NCBI RefSeq assembly: GCF_020740795.1 | Contig: NC_067301.1 | Span: 1,426,001-1,490,000, forward strand | Length of the DNA: 64,000 nucleotides | Direction of reading: 5' to 3' | From: Apus apus | Taxonomy: Eukaryota; Chordata; Aves; Apodiformes; Apodidae | In this document: piece by piece, positions 1 to 12,432 of the stretch | Position numbering within the stretch: the stretch's first letter is position 1 | How the letters are laid out: each line of letters begins with the position of its first letter | Notes under the pieces: model-generated | Database searches by the model: none | What the model was told of the DNA's origin: nothing | Seen by the model: the letters and a program-made list of their open reading frames with translations, nothing else | Translations under genes and position numbers: made by a program

Positions 1-1300
1 ACATGGTGCAAAGCTGGAACCCACCCCATCACACAACCTGTGTAGGGCTTTCCAGTCAGGCTGCACCTACTCCAACCTACTCCAGACATTTCTCAGGAAC
101 GGTGGCAAATCAGCAAATCCAGGACTCTGTAGCACAGACACACCAGGACTCCCAGCTAAACAGCCCATTCATCACATGCTATTTATGGACACTTTTCATC
201 AGCGACTTTAACTAGGCAGAGCATGGCTGAGCATCCTGCCCCTGGTGACAATATTGATGGGATTGGTACATTTCTTTCCCCTAGAGAAAAGAAGGGAGAA
301 CTACTATCCAACTGATTATCCTAATGAAGCATTGGAGCAGAGGAAGAAACAAAACCAGAAGCTCAAATGCCAGTCTGCAGTTTTCTTTCTTTAGTGGCTA
401 ATGACTTGTGCTTGAAACCATGAAAGATTCCAAGTCGATTCTCCTACCGAGCTCACAAAGCTGAATTACCAGGTTCTGCCATCAGAGGGAACTATTGCAT
501 TTTTTTAAAATCCCATAAAATTACACTAGCCATAAAGAGAAACGTTTGTCACCACTTTGCTACTCCCTATGAAAAATAAAGGTTTTGTATAATTTGCTGT
601 CTTTGGGAAGGCTACTAATGACTGACATGACTTTATTGGGGTTCATATGTTGCCCTGAAAGTTGCATTCCTATCTGCAGCTTCCCTTCAAATTCCAGATG
701 GAACATACATGTCACCAGAAATTTCTCTTCCAAATGTTTTTGTCTCATCTGCCTCTCAGCACCCAGATACTTGTACCTATTAATAAAATATAGAAAAGTA
801 ATCACTTCAATGGATGTGTCTGGTGCATCAAGATAACTTTGTTCTTGTCCTGGCTCCTCTGGCTCAGATTTGAATGTTGAGTACCTGGAATCCTGTCCCA
901 CAGAAACTCTCTCTCTCACAGGGGCCATGATCCTGTGGTTCAGCTGTATTTATAAAACCAGTTAGTTGCCAGTCTGGAACAGAGGCTGCCCAAAAGAAGC
1001 AAAGCAGCTTCATTCATTTCCGCAGAACTATTTCCATAGCTGCAGGGGCTGTAAGGAAAGATAAGAAGGAATGTTTTCTCCAACATGCTTTTACACTAGG
1101 GCAAGCTGAAGAGTTCAGTAAGAGAGACTCAAGGTTCTTGGCTGGACCACAGCTGGCTGATGTCCCAGGGAACCATGAGGAGGCACTGGGGAAGAGCACA
1201 CTTGTCTCACCAGACAGTCATATATTTCCAGCTTTAGCATGACTTCAAGTACCTTTCATGCCAATCTTTCTCTTCTGCCTTTTTCTCTCACATTATTAAG
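1..1300. other. intronic or 5' flanking DNA of TTC34, no exon recognised
   Basis: This stretch precedes the first TTC34 exon that I can recognise. The next exon opens with a splice acceptor, so the stretch is inferred to be TTC34 intron. I see no TPR-like coding sequence, no RNA gene and no clear repeat in it. Open frames here are short and not supported by splice signals or family similarity. Confidence 0.5.
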
Positions 1301-1493
1301 CTGCTAAAGAAAGTTATCAGAATTGGAGATACCTCCTGCCTCCTGCCAATCATGGACATTTTCAGAGATGAAGACAGGAAGCTGATGCAAACTCACTGCC
1401 ATTTCAGAGCACTGACCATCCTGAGGGACAAGCAGGATGAGGCTGACATCAAGGAGGCCATTGCCTACCTCTCCTTTGCCATCATTGCTGCAG
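1301..1493 (+). CDS. TTC34: TTC34 coding exon (first visible)
   Basis: The exon follows an acceptor ending in TTATTAAG and ends at a GTAGGT donor after one base of a split Gly codon. It reads LLKKVIRIGDTSCLLPIMDI and continues to AIAYLSFAIIAAG with no stop over 64 codons. The AYLSFAI helix fits the TPR pattern of the later exons. The exact acceptor is the least certain part. Confidence 0.7.
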
Positions 1494-4400
1494 GTAGGTT
1501 AGACAGATTTACTTCTGTGGGAAATTAGATCAGTAGGTAGACAAGCATGTCCTTCCAATTCTCATCTGTCATTTTCTCAATGAGAAGGCTGAAACAGTCA
1601 ATTTACAAAGGCAGGTGAAGAGCAGAATAAAATCTGTTTGAATTAACAACTCATCTCAACCGTGAAACAAACAGTAACCAACCTGCCTTCTTGGTCCAAC
1701 ACACCAATGATTGTGTGGTTCCAGTGCAAAAGAGGGAATGCACCCACTTACACACATCATTCCTAGCTTTCCTAAGGAGGGAGATCAGGTTAGCATGGAA
1801 ATGCTTCTGGCACGTTCCGTGTAAAACCATGGAAACCTGCCTTTCACTCTGAGCAAATACTGTAATAGAATCACAGGCTAGTTTGGGTTGGAAGGGACCT
1901 TAAAGATCACCTAGATCCAACCCCCTGCATGGGCAGGGACACCTCCCACTAGACCAGGTTGCTCCAAGCCTTGAGCAATTCCAGTGAGGGAGCATCCACA
2001 ACTTCCCTGGGCAACGTGTGCCAGTGTCTCACTACCCTCACAGTGAAGGAATTCCTCCTAATGAATAAGGGAAAGGAAGGGCAAGGGAGGGAAACCAATT
2101 GGCTCAGTTACACCCATTTCACAGGTGCAGATGCACATAAAAACATGGGAACATTGAGACTCACCACAGTAGCCACTGGCCTTTCAAATCATGGTACTAC
2201 TCTCTCCTCCAGGTGGTTATGCTGAAGATTGTCTTCTGATCAGGGCAGGATGTTATGGGCGCCTTGGTCAGAAGAAAACAGCTATTTTTGATTTTAATGC
2301 CATCCTAAAGGAGGATCCCAGGAATATGCAGGCTCTGAGTGGACGAGGATTCATCTACCTTGCTCTGAAGCAGCAGAAGGTATCACATCACTATACTGAT
2401 TTGCTGGTGATTGACATGACTGGTTTGCTTTCCCAAGTCTAGAGAGAGAAAGACTAAACCTTGATCACTGATCTTGTTCACTGTCACTACCACGCATTGT
2501 GCAGCTGACTTATGGGATAGCAGAGAACAGAAAACACCTGAAAGAACACACTATCAATACATAGTTCTTGCTGCCATTTCATCTTTTGGCCTTGTTTTTA
2601 CACAGGAAGCAGTGCAAGATTTGATCTCGGCGCTGAAGGTGGAGGCAGGAGTAGTGATCCCAGCAATCCTGTCTTTAAAGCATGAAGCCCAAGGCCTGGT
2701 CACTCAGTGGCTTCTGCAGCACGGCAGGACAGCATTAACTGAGCTGCTTGCTACTAAAGACCTCCCAAAACAAGAAACCCTCAGGGAGCTTCTCCTGGTT
2801 GCAAAAGCACTAATTAAAATTTGCAAGGATTCCCAATATCACATCTTCTACACGGATGTTTTGATTGCAAAGGGTAAGTCCCTGTTCTCTCTGATCAGAC
2901 CAAGTGAATGGGCAATAAATTAAAAGAAAGTGCATGTTAAATGGCAAGTGTATAGTACTTGTCAAGAGGAGTTAGCAAATGTTTTGGGAAAGGGTATGAA
3001 GTAGTTAATACCCTCAGAGGTGGACTGTGGACAGGCTACCTCAATCCTCCTTTATCTTTCTCCAGATGGAATGGGTGATAAAGCTTGTTCTGGTGTTACC
3101 AACAGGAAGGTATGAAGAGGCCCGTGACCACCTCCGGGAGGCATTTCGCCACTGTCCTGCTGATGACTTTGCCACTGCCAGACTGGCTGTGCTGCAGCTG
3201 AAGAAGAGGAACATGCCAGTGGCAGCTCACTCCTTCAGCATCCTAGCCAAGAGAGATGAAAGGGAGTTGGGGTTCCTCCTGAACTTCATAGATGCTAAGC
3301 AACAGCAGCATCTCGCTCAGGTACGGTCCTTTTTTGGTGCCACTGCTGTGGATTCAGGGGGAAAAGAAATGGAATTTATCAGATGAACAAGGAACAAATT
3401 GGCTTCTTCCTCCAGCCTTTCCTCCAGCCAGATCAGGGAGTTGATTCCAAGCTTCTTTCACTGCAGTGACCTTGCTTCAATCTCTAGTAATTCATCATTA
3501 CCACTTCTTACCACTTGAGTGAATTTCTTGTTGGGCTCCCTAGCATGAACCTGTTTAATCCCAACACTGAAATGCAGGGGATGTGAGGGGCAGCAGGCAG
3601 AGGTTCACAAGATTGTTGCTATTCCTGTGCCCTGTATGAGCTGCATGGTGCTCATAGCTGCTTCTGGGGAAGGGGAATTCATGTTTTGTTCATTTTCTTC
3701 ATTAAAAGAATCTGAGGGTTCTGATTCAGTCACATTAAATGCTTCAATCCTTTCTTGCTCTTCTGGGTAACATTTAGAAATCTAAATATATTCAAATTTT
3801 TATAAAATCACTAGCTGTTGGGATTGGTTTTCTTTGCTAAAATTATTGACACAGAAATGGCACATTGCTCTAGTCCACCCCAGTATGTATTTTTCTGTTG
3901 TTTTGGGTTTTTTTTAATTTCTCCCCCAACGTACATTCGGCTCTGAGGAAGCACCTCCAATAGACAGGACAAGGTCAGATGGAAGGGGAGGAGTTTTAAC
4001 ATCCACTCAGGCATCTGCAATTCTGATTGCCCAGAAGCTCTGTGCTCTCAGAATCAGTTTGCCTCCTTTTATTCAATTTGTAGATGGTGTGCACCCTGGT
4101 GAGAAGCTATATTGTTACACTTTCTCCCAGGTTATAAAACAAACAACATGCTGACATACTTAATGCATCTTGAGAAGAGTACTTTGTATGGATTTTAGCA
4201 GAACAGCAGGAGGATATAAGTAAACAAGTGTTAATTTACCAGTCCCTAGACAAGCCCCATTACAGAGAAAAGAGCCCCCTCTCTTTTGAATAATGTAAAA
4301 AGTGCCATCTTGTGGGGAAGAGCTTGAAGATTTTACAGACAATTTGCAACCTTTTACTAAATAAAGTTGATAAAGGTACAATCAGGAATGTGTCTGTGGG

Positions 4401-7400
4401 GCCCTGAGGAGGTGTCTGTAAATGAAGATGTGGTTTATGGCTGAATTTCCCTTGCTGCCACACGACTCATTCTGTTTGGAAGTCTCACAGCTAAGTTCCT
4501 CAGAGCTGTTTTTTGAGAAAGCACAAGAGAGATTATCTTATGCTGCCAATAAGAAAAAAAAAAAAAACCAAACCCTACGAACTAGTTTTTATTCACCTTA
4601 AACTGCACTGATGTATTAGGAACTCACTGGTGCCACAGAGGAGTGAAACCTTTAAAATGGGAGAGGCACTTTATTTCTGTCTGTATGTGGCAGCCATAGA
4701 ACAGGGTCTGGGATAAAACCTCTTACCAGTGGCTTATTCATCATGGAAGATTTCTCTGCCACTGGAGGGAATAGGGGTGGCTGGACTGATTTCAAGACTG
4801 GAATTCAGTACCAGTGATGGAAGTAAAATAGAATAATTATGTTTTTTTAGATCTTTACTCTTGTGCTTTTTTCAACTGAGTAAACATTTGGACTTAAGCA
4901 CCTGGAAATCCTTCCATATTCTCTAATCTTTAAAGATTTACTGAGTGTGATTACTTTTATTACTGATTAGCCCAGAATCACAATATTTATTTATTTTTTA
5001 ATATGTATATTTTGCAACAAGGGGATAAGTATGTACTTTACTGGAGTGTGGAAGGAATTGGTTAATTCACCTGCCTGGTGTCCCAAAGGATTTTCCAGTA
5101 GCACTTCCTTTTGCCTGCAAGGTTATTCCAGTTTGTGTCAGAAATTAAGATCTCAGTAAAACTGGAAAAGCTGACAAGTGGAATTGGTGCCAGAAACCCA
5201 CCAATGGCCTTCTCTGCCCTGGCTCCTCACCTTCTGCCACCTCCATTTCACAAATAAGGAGACTGAAGCTAAGAAGAGTCAAGCGTTTTATGCTCAGCTC
5301 TCCATGCACAAAAGCATTACTGCCAGGTTGTGTTTCAGTGTTTGGAGATTACAGGCACTATAGAAATGTATCATCGTTATCCCAGAGTCTGGTCTGAAAA
5401 GCTAAAAATAATTCTACATCAGCTGAAAAGGAAAGGGTGGAGCAAGGAGAGCTCCTTGAAGTACTGATTTTTTTTCATTAAAAACAAAGCAATGAAAGTC
5501 TTCCCTTATTTATAGTCTAAGGGGTCCCATGCTAAGAAATTTGTAAACAACTGGGAGAGCCACATGGGAATAAGAATCTGAAAGATTTATTAAACTGCAA
5601 AAGGTCAGAGGAAGGGAGTTTGCTTGCTGCTAGTGCAGCTTCAACCCTTCAGTTTCCTATAGCAGAGGTTAAATGCATGACCGCTTGCTAGCTCCTAGCC
5701 CACATCCTCAGAGCTGCACCTTCTGGTTGACATGCCATAGGATACCCAGAGCTAACTCCTACAGAAGTGGTTCCAAAAGCTCTATGGTCTGTGTCAGAAT
5801 TAGGCCCTCAGCCCAAGCCAGAAGTTGCCATTCTACACACCTTCATGACACGTGGACCCCAAATAAGTTCTGCAAGTAAAGAAGGAAAGACTTGCTCCAA
5901 ACTGATCAGAAAACATCCACCCTTCTTCCAAAGCTCAAAGCTTACCAGTCCATCTTCTGGTATTTACTGCTCAGAGACTAGCCCTTGGCCACCATTCTAT
6001 GTCTGTTCAACTCCTCACTCATTTTCTCTCCAAGGAATTGAACCTTGGTCCATGTCAACATCAGCTTAGGCACTATAGGCTGGAACCAAATATGCAACAA
6101 AAATGTGTGTATTTTCAGTCCTTTACCACACAGTGAGGTATCTGGATAGTAGAAAGGGACACTGGGATCTCACACAGGAAGCAGTTCACTCACCACTCAC
6201 TTATGGCTTCCCAAGTCCTTTCCAGATATCTGGCACCAGAATTAATTCAGCCTGGAAGCCATAATCAATGTGTGGAAGCTGAGAGACTCTAATAAATGTA
6301 ACTACATAAAGAATTTTATATTCCTTCATAGCAAAATAACTGGAATAGAATTATTCATAAACATTTAGCAATGGCTAAATGATTTCATGGCTTCTGGCTC
6401 AGACTTGACCTGCAATATCAATCCAGAACCTGTTTTCCTCACTCCAGCCGTAAGTTCTAATCTAAGCCAACCAAAATAAAAAGGCAAGGCACAGAGACTG
6501 GGAGACCTGAGCCACCTGTCAAAGTGGCTATGGAGATCATGGCTGGGCTGAGGGAATTTTGGGGAGCCAGAGGCACCCAGAGGCAGTGTGTGATGAAAAC
6601 ATTTATCCTGTGCCTGAAGTCTCAGCTTGTTTGGCTCAGCCTTCTGTAAGACCCAAGCTGCTGGTGGCAGCTTGTTTATATCTCTGCTGCAGCATGTTAA
6701 AAGCTTTGTTTGTTACCAATACAGGGAAATAACAAGAAATCCATCTGAGGTAAAGAGTTCTAATGGAGTTTTATTTATTTACCTCTATGAACCTAAAAAT
6801 TATGTGGCTCTTTCTGCCTTCTCTATTTTCTTGTTGATGTTTTTCCCTTCAGATAAGGATAGATAGTTCACTTGCACTTGAGATTCAGGATTAGCAAAGC
6901 CATCAGTTGGCTGCTTTTTCTTACAGCTTCAGTGAAAGTCACTTAGAGACCAATCTTCCTTATCAGCACATGCAAGTATTTGTGGGGCAATGCATGGGGC
7001 TAACTATCTACTGACCAATAGATGCAATTTCCATTTAGTCACCTGCTAGACCAGACCATGGCAGGAATTTTTTCATGGAGGAAAAACTGCCTGCTTATGG
7101 AATTTGGCCCACTCAGCTTTCAGTTCACATATCATTCCTAAGGAATGTAAACAACTTCAGAATAAATGCTCAGAGAAAGTTTTAGCAAACCATGCAGAAA
7201 CAAGAGTGGTTCAACAAGAAGCTCTTGAGGTAACAGCAAGTGCCCCTTGAGCCAAGATTTTATACTGCAGGCAAAAAATATGCCACTTATGAGTTCTCCA
7301 ACTAGATGCAATTTCAACATCCAAAATTTCTTAACATTTCTGTCGCCCTGTAGCCAAGGCCACACTAGATATTTACTCTTTTTTTTCCCCACTTTTAATA

Positions 7401-7948
7401 AGTAATATCAAGGAACTTTCTGTCCACAGGTGGCAGCCCAGGAAGGAAATGTGCTGATGAAAGAGCACCGCTATGAGAAGGCTCTGGGCTACTACACCCT
7501 GGCTGTCCTGACAAGCAGAGACAACCCGCGGTACCTCCGGCGCAGAGCTGCCTGCCTCACACACCTGAAAAAATACCACAGAGCTATAAAAGATATGGAG
7601 AAAGTGATCCAGAGGCATGGCCACAACAGCCTTAAAACACGTGTGGAAGATCACTGCTCCCAAGGCCACCTGCTGCTGTTGGTGGCTGAGGAAGAAGCAG
7701 CTGTTCAGCAGTATATCGAGGCACTGCAGTTGGAGGAGTCTGTGGCATTGCACAGCATCATGAATGGCCCTGGCAGGGAAATTTTAACCAAAACATTTCA
7801 TAAGATTGCACAGTATAATTTTGAAATGCAGCATTATGAAGAGGCCTGGAAAATCACAGACTATGGTCTTAAAATTGATAAAAATACTGAACTTAAAAAG
7901 CTGAAAACGAGACTGAAGCGAGAGGCATCGAGCTGTAGCATACATTAG
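1301..7948 (+). CDS. TTC34: TTC34, tetratricopeptide repeat protein 34 (3' part, five exons; 5' end outside window)
   Basis: Five exons (1301-1493, 2213-2379, 2606-2873, 3106-3320, 7430-7948) join with consistent phases into about 453 codons ending in TAG. The product is rich in TPR-like helical pairs, such as LIRAGCYGRLGQKKTAIFDF in the second exon, RYEEARDHLREAFRHCP in the fourth, and YEKALGYYTLAVL and YEEAWKITDYGLKID in the last. TPR proteins act as protein-interaction scaffolds; the specific partners of TTC34 are not known to me. Naming rests on the TPR architecture and on the tandem position directly upstream of MMEL1, the same order and orientation as in human. The N-terminal part lies upstream of the window. 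No frame break is seen in the visible exons. A different TPR protein is possible but unlikely given the synteny. Confidence 0.82.
1494..2212 (+). other. TTC34 intron containing a CR1 fragment
   Basis: This intron begins GTAGGT and ends CTCTCCTCCAG. It holds one truncated CR1 LINE copy (annotated separately). The remainder shows no recognisable feature. Confidence 0.65.
1864..2062 (-). repeat. CR1 LINE, 3'-end fragment
   Basis: Read on the plus strand, this is the reverse complement of a bird CR1 3' end: a remnant of the terminal ATTCTATG repeat, then GGTTGGAAGGGACCTTAAAG, then a core mentioning a loss of bases around the ACTAGACCAGGTTGCTCCAAG segment and CCCTGGGCAACGTGTGCCAG. The insert is therefore antisense to TTC34. 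It is a 5'-truncated, non-coding fragment about 200 bp long. Confidence 0.9.
2213..2379 (+). CDS. TTC34: TTC34 coding exon (second visible)
   Basis: The acceptor is TCTCTCCTCCAG and the donor GTATCA. The exon starts with two bases completing a Gly codon and encodes 55 further residues, including LIRAGCYGRLGQKKTAIFDF and GRGFIYLALKQQK. These form one TPR and the first helix of the next, which continues directly into EAVQDLISALKVE of the following exon. Confidence 0.82.
2606..2873 (+). CDS. TTC34: TTC34 coding exon (third visible)
   Basis: The acceptor is TTTTTACACAG and the donor GTAAGT. It opens EAVQDLISALKVEAGVVIPA, completing the TPR begun in the previous exon, then a helical segment with HEAQGLVTQWLLQHGRTALT. 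It stays open for 89 codons and ends after one base of a split Gly codon. Confidence 0.82.
3106..3320 (+). CDS. TTC34: TTC34 coding exon (fourth visible)
   Basis: The acceptor is TTACCAACAG and the donor GTACGG. Two bases complete the split Gly codon, followed by RYEEARDHLREAFRHCPADD and MPVAAHSFSILAKRD, typical TPR helices. The exon ends in frame (phase 0) after LAQ. Confidence 0.82.
3321..7429 (+). other. last intron of TTC34
   Basis: A 4.1 kb intron from GTACGG to TGTCCACAG. It holds a run of 15 A around 4556-4570, AT-rich low-complexity DNA near 4980-5030, and a weak MIR-like remnant near 5241. I see no coding exon in it. Confidence 0.75.
5241..5283 (-). repeat. possible MIR/CORE-SINE fossil
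   Basis: The plus strand reads CTCCATTTCACAAATAAGG followed by AGACTGAAGCTAAGAAGAG. This resembles the antisense of the MIR consensus around the fully conserved 'cattttacagatgagg' segment. The match is short, so the call is tentative. Confidence 0.4.
7430..7948 (+). CDS. TTC34: TTC34 last coding exon
   Basis: The acceptor is CTGTCCACAG and the stop is TAG at 7946-7948. The 172 residues open VAAQEGNVLMKEHRYEKALG and include further TPR units (YLRRRAACLTHLKKYHRAIK; HKIAQYNFEMQHYEEAWKIT). The C-terminus is REASSCSIH. A long last exon with several TPR units fits the family. The antisense frame across this exon is also open but is a shadow. Confidence 0.88.
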   Translation: MAAQEGNVLMKEHRYEKALGYYTLAVLTSRDNPRYLRRRAACLTHLKKYHRAIKDMEKVIQRHGHNSLKTRVEDHCSQGHLLLLVAEEEAAVQQYIEALQLEESVALHSIMNGPGREILTKTFHKIAQYNFEMQHYEEAWKITDYGLKIDKNTELKKLKTRLKREASSCSIH

Positions 7949-8106
7949 TGTGTCTGTCTGGGGCTTTTCCAGGGTCTGATTGCTTTCTGATTTGTTTGTG
8001 AGGCTGCAAGAATAAGGGAGAGATTAGAAGCTCATGATAAACATGCAATGGACACAGCACTGAACATGGTACAGCAAGATTAGGAGCAGAAAGTTTCAGG
8101 TAGTGA

Positions 8107-8112
8107 AATAAA
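8107..8112 (+). terminator. TTC34: TTC34 poly(A) signal candidate
   Basis: This is the first AATAAA downstream of the TTC34 stop codon, giving a 3' UTR of about 180 nt. No other support for the cleavage site is visible. Confidence 0.6.
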
Positions 8113-9875
8113 ACTGACCAAGAGAGCAATGAGAAGAAGGCAACTGGCTGCATTCAGGATTCTTGAAAATGACTGTGGCTCCACGTCAGCTCCTTCTTGG
8201 GAAGACAAAGTTTTGTCTGGCTAAGCTGAACTAATTCTAACACAGCAATTCCAATCATAGTGAAGGAATACACCCAAATAGCTTGCAGGTTATGAATCAT
8301 AATCATCACATATTTCCTTGCTATTTATTTTATTAGCTGACACATACTGGTCAACTAAGTAGTCTTATTTTTATGGGCCAGTCAAAAAGATCAATCAGAA
8401 ATAACATTTTTATGTGGTTTCTATTTGTGAAGGACCATGCGTGACACCACGACCCTCTCCTGAATGGAAGCAACTTGTCACAGCCTAGTGGATTTGCAGT
8501 GATCAGCTCTAATACAGGGGAGCAGGAACAATACAAATGCCAAGTAAACTGTTGTGCTGTCCCAGGGAACATCGATAAGGTGAAGGATGAGACTCAACAG
8601 AGATGAAACATCCAACCTAGTGACTAATGCCCTGTTATCTGGGACACACAGGCAGCTATAACCCAGACTTCACCTTGAACTTCCAGCTCCCTGTCTCAGT
8701 TTGCCAGTGCAGATAACAGAGATCATCTCTCAGCAGGGGTGTCTACCAGAGCCTGCTAAATATCATGTCTCACACATATTTGATATTTAGATATTTGTGC
8801 ACAAAAGTCAGCACTGGAGCATGAACTAATCGAGAAGGGATCAAAGCATAAGTAGGAAGGAGGTCAGGGCTGGAGGCAGCAGCCAGGGTGGTGATGTGAT
8901 TGCTCTGCACTGATCCAGCACTCATCCCTCATCATCCACATGGGACAGCAAGGGAATCAACACCCCGCAGGCTCCGAGGGGTGTCACTTGCTGTCACAGA
9001 TACAGCTTCAGCACCTGTAAGGACAGACAGATTTTCAGGGCAGTAGAGATAGTGCTGATTTACCCCATTTCTGCCCAGTTTGGCATTTCATCTGTGCAGT
9101 GGGAGTCTGCAGATTATTTTGGAGGCAGTGCCCCGGGGCTATGCAAAAAGGAAGCAATGAGGTGGGGCCCAAAACAACAGACTCATTTGTTTTGACCTGC
9201 TCCAGTGAATATGTCCCAATGTTACTGGACTGTGATCACCAACCATGGAGAAAAGTAGGAACTACTATTGGGAACAAAGACTAAAGCAATATAGAGAACT
9301 GCTCTCCTGCTTTGATTAGGATGAAAGGGAAATGGAACATCGTCTTTTTTGTTACATTGTTCACTGAAAGGCAACATTCCAGAGTGCAACTTCATTCAGC
9401 AGCCATGCAATCAACACAATAGGCAACAATACCATCTGTACCCTTCCATCCTTTTTTACCTTCTCTGCATGCTCCTTTTTTTCTTCTCTTAAGAGCACAG
9501 GTAAGAGTGGGCTACTTTGCTTTCAAATTCAAGAAAAGATACTCTGATTTTAATCCTAGTGACACTTTTTGCTCCTAATTGGCATCAAGATGCTACAGGA
9601 TCGTTTCTTTCCAAGCATGAAATTATATCCTCAAACAACTGTCAAATACATTTGCAAGCTGAAAGAAATGTTTGCTGATTTTTCTTCAAATAGTAACCAA
9701 CAGATAGGGATTTCTCTGTGTCTCATGCTGAAATTTTCGAGAAGCAGTTGGAATTTTTAATTTCTTTGTGCTTGATTTTTCTTTGGGGTTTTTGACTGGA
9801 ATAATAAATGTCTTTACAGCTTTGCATTGCTACTCTGTAAGCATTGCCTTTTTTAGCTGCAGCTTTGGTTCAGTG

Positions 9876-9895
9876 TCAGTCAGTCAGTCAGTCAG
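9876..9895. repeat. (TCAG)5 microsatellite
   Basis: Five perfect tandem copies of the tetranucleotide TCAG. It lies about 40 bp from a short CR1 tail and has no visible function. Confidence 0.85.
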
Positions 9896-9936
9896 ACATA
9901 GTTTGTCTGTCGCACTTGACCCTCCTCTGGCTCTTA

Positions 9937-9971
9937 GAATAGAATAGTTTCAGTTGGAAGGGATTGCCACC
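9937..9971 (-). repeat. very short CR1 3'-tail remnant
   Basis: The plus strand shows AGAATAGAATAG followed by TTTCAGTTGGAAGGGATTG, which resembles the reverse complement of the CR1 3' end and its terminal octamer repeat. Only about 35 bp remain, so the call is tentative. Confidence 0.5.
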
Positions 9972-12199
9972 AGGTAGTGAAAAATGAAAGAAAACCTTCA
10001 AGTCAGCACTGAGAATGTCTCCACAGGACAGACTGCCTGCCAGTTTTGGCTCTGTTCAGTATTCAACAAGAATATGAAAGGAAAATCAGATGTGAGAATA
10101 TTTGCATCACAGTCACACCAGTACAGTTTCCTGACCTTCTGCTCTGCAGTCCAGCAGGCAAAAAACAGCTTAGAAATGATGGCAAAATTGTTTGGAATTA
10201 AAAACTCAGCTGGAAGCTTTTCCTCAGAGTTCAAACAACTAGATTTTGAGCTTTTGTGACGGGAAAAGGTTTTCTTTTCTTTAAAATTCTATCACTCCCA
10301 TTTATTTTTCCTATTTCAGCTCATTATGTGTTTTCAGATACTCAGAGAATCTGAATACATCAGCCAACTTTAGCTGCTGATCAAAAGCATTTTTGAAGCT
10401 GACATATTGCCTGGGAAGTCATCTTCCTGACTTTCAGTCTAATTCATCGTGCTTCCCAGATTTAGATCCTGGTGGAAATTTGGCTCTGGCTCACAGCCAT
10501 GCACACCCAGCTCCTCTAATGAGTTTCTGTGTGCAGAAGTGAGGACATTCCACTTGGCCTGCAAGGGCAGATGTTTCACCTTAATGACAGCTAATCTAAA
10601 AGCCATTTCTTTTACTATCATTTCCCTGTGGAAGATTAACTGTGTTATCATGACACTGCTCCTGCATCCAGCAGTTTCCAATTTGCCAGGGCTCTGAGGA
10701 GTCGCTGTCACCATTAATTTAATGTGCTACTTGAAATTATCTCTGGTATCACAGTCTGCCTTTGGAGTCTTGGCTATTCCAATCATATTTCAGCTACACT
10801 GGTCTATGCTGGGATGTTGGTTCAGTCAGCCATGACTCATTGACACTTTAAGGAAAGGGATTCATTACTTAGAAGGCACAGCACTTCAACACTGTGGGAT
10901 TTGGAAGGCTCCTCCTCCTCCTGCTGTGGGTTCCAGAAATGACTTATATATATTAATCTGTTCTGTAGGATATTAAGGAATACTGCAGACCTGCACCCAC
11001 CTCACAGACGTGTACAACTCTGACACCCCAAGCATGGGCCCAGTGGTTTATCTAGTCCCAGAAGTAACAAACAGGATGGTATGGGTGTTTGTAGCACTCA
11101 GCAGCTGAGAACGTATGAGGACAGGTGGGGAACACATTGCCATCCCAAATGGCAAGGTTAGAGAACATGAGCCAGTCCCAAAGGCATGTCAGCATGCCAA
11201 CAGTCATCACCATGGTGTTATTTTCAGTTTCTCACCAATGGATTGGCAATAGATCCAAGGGAAAAACAAAGCTTCTCCTCTGGTCAGCTGCTATTGCCCC
11301 ATCTTGGCCTCCCCCTTTGTCACAGTCTGGTGCCACTGGCCCTCTGGGTTCCCACACCTCTGTACACATCCATAACCTACACATCTACCCATACAACTTG
11401 AATTTTAAATTAATTTCATTTCTGAAGCTTATTTTGGGCATATAATGCATGGCCAAAACCTACTTGAAACCTTGACTAGTCTGTGTTCCTGAGAGCCACC
11501 GAATCCTTGTTCTGCACGCAATGCCAGGCTGAGTTAGCTGTGGCTTCAGGTGTTTTACCATCCAACCCCATCCTTTTTGTAGCTGTATGTTCCCAAAAAG
11601 TCAAGAGTTACAGAGAATAAACTAGCATCAGGATTTCCCCACAGATTGCAAAGGAAATTAAGAACAGTATCTGATAATAAGTTGGCATGTCTCATTCCTG
11701 AACTGCATCCCAGTGAATGAGAAAATTAAACCATAAAGCCAGAGGGAGAATGCAGGAGGGGGCAGGAAGCACAGGAGGATGTTAATCATTCCATTCCATC
11801 CCTGGTTTGCACTGTGTTATGCCCCTCAGTTGTGCTTTCCTCTCCAGGTCAGTGCTGTGTGTGCCTGATGCAACCCAGCAAATCTGCTCCATGGGTGTGA
11901 GGTGTGGGGATCTGGAGTCACCAGGAGCCATGGGTTTGGATCCAGATCAGTAGTGGATGAAATGAGAAACTGACAGTGATTCATATTTTCCCACTTAAAA
12001 TGACCTCTCCTGGAGCATCTTGATTGCCTAGAAACCTCAGATGTCACATTATAAGACATTCAAACACTGATGATATACTCAGGATGTTCTCCAAAAGCCA
12101 CATTAAAATCTTACAATATTAGGAACACCTAGTGCTGGGAACAGTGTAGGGTTTGTTCTTTCATATAGAGTTTTAACAATAAAAACATTTATACCTTGC

Positions 12200-12432
12200 C
12201 TTTTTTTAATGCAACCTTGCCAACAGTATTTTTGCAATGCTGTTTCTTCTGCATCTTGTGTCCATTCTTGGGCAATAAAATCTACTTACCGGAGCAAACA
12301 GGTAATTAGCCATCTACATAGATTGCCCACATCATTAATGTGTTTGGATGTTTTAATTGATTGCATTCTCCACTGTTTTGGATGGCTTAAATGCCAGCTA
12401 ATGCAATCCAATTAAGCCTCCTAATAAACCTG
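12200..12432. promoter_or_regulatory. candidate non-coding regulatory block rich in TAAT cores
   Basis: An AT-rich stretch with clustered homeodomain-type cores: TAATTA at 12303, ATTAAT at 12334, TTAATT at 12353, TAATGC at 12399, CAATTAAG at 12409 and CTAATAAA at 12421, plus repeated TGCAAT/ATGCAA elements. It has no open frame and no repeat signature. The cluster suggests an enhancer-like conserved element, but AT-rich background could produce part of this, and conservation cannot be tested here. Confidence 0.3.

Noticed and set aside
560-928. A 122-codon minus-strand open frame with a TATAAATA just upstream
   Set aside because: The TATA-like box is only about 18 bp before the ATG, so transcription would start inside the frame. 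The protein resembles nothing I know, and frames of this length are expected by chance in 64 kb.
7373-7753. A 126-codon minus-strand open frame
   Set aside because: It is the antisense shadow of the last TTC34 exon.
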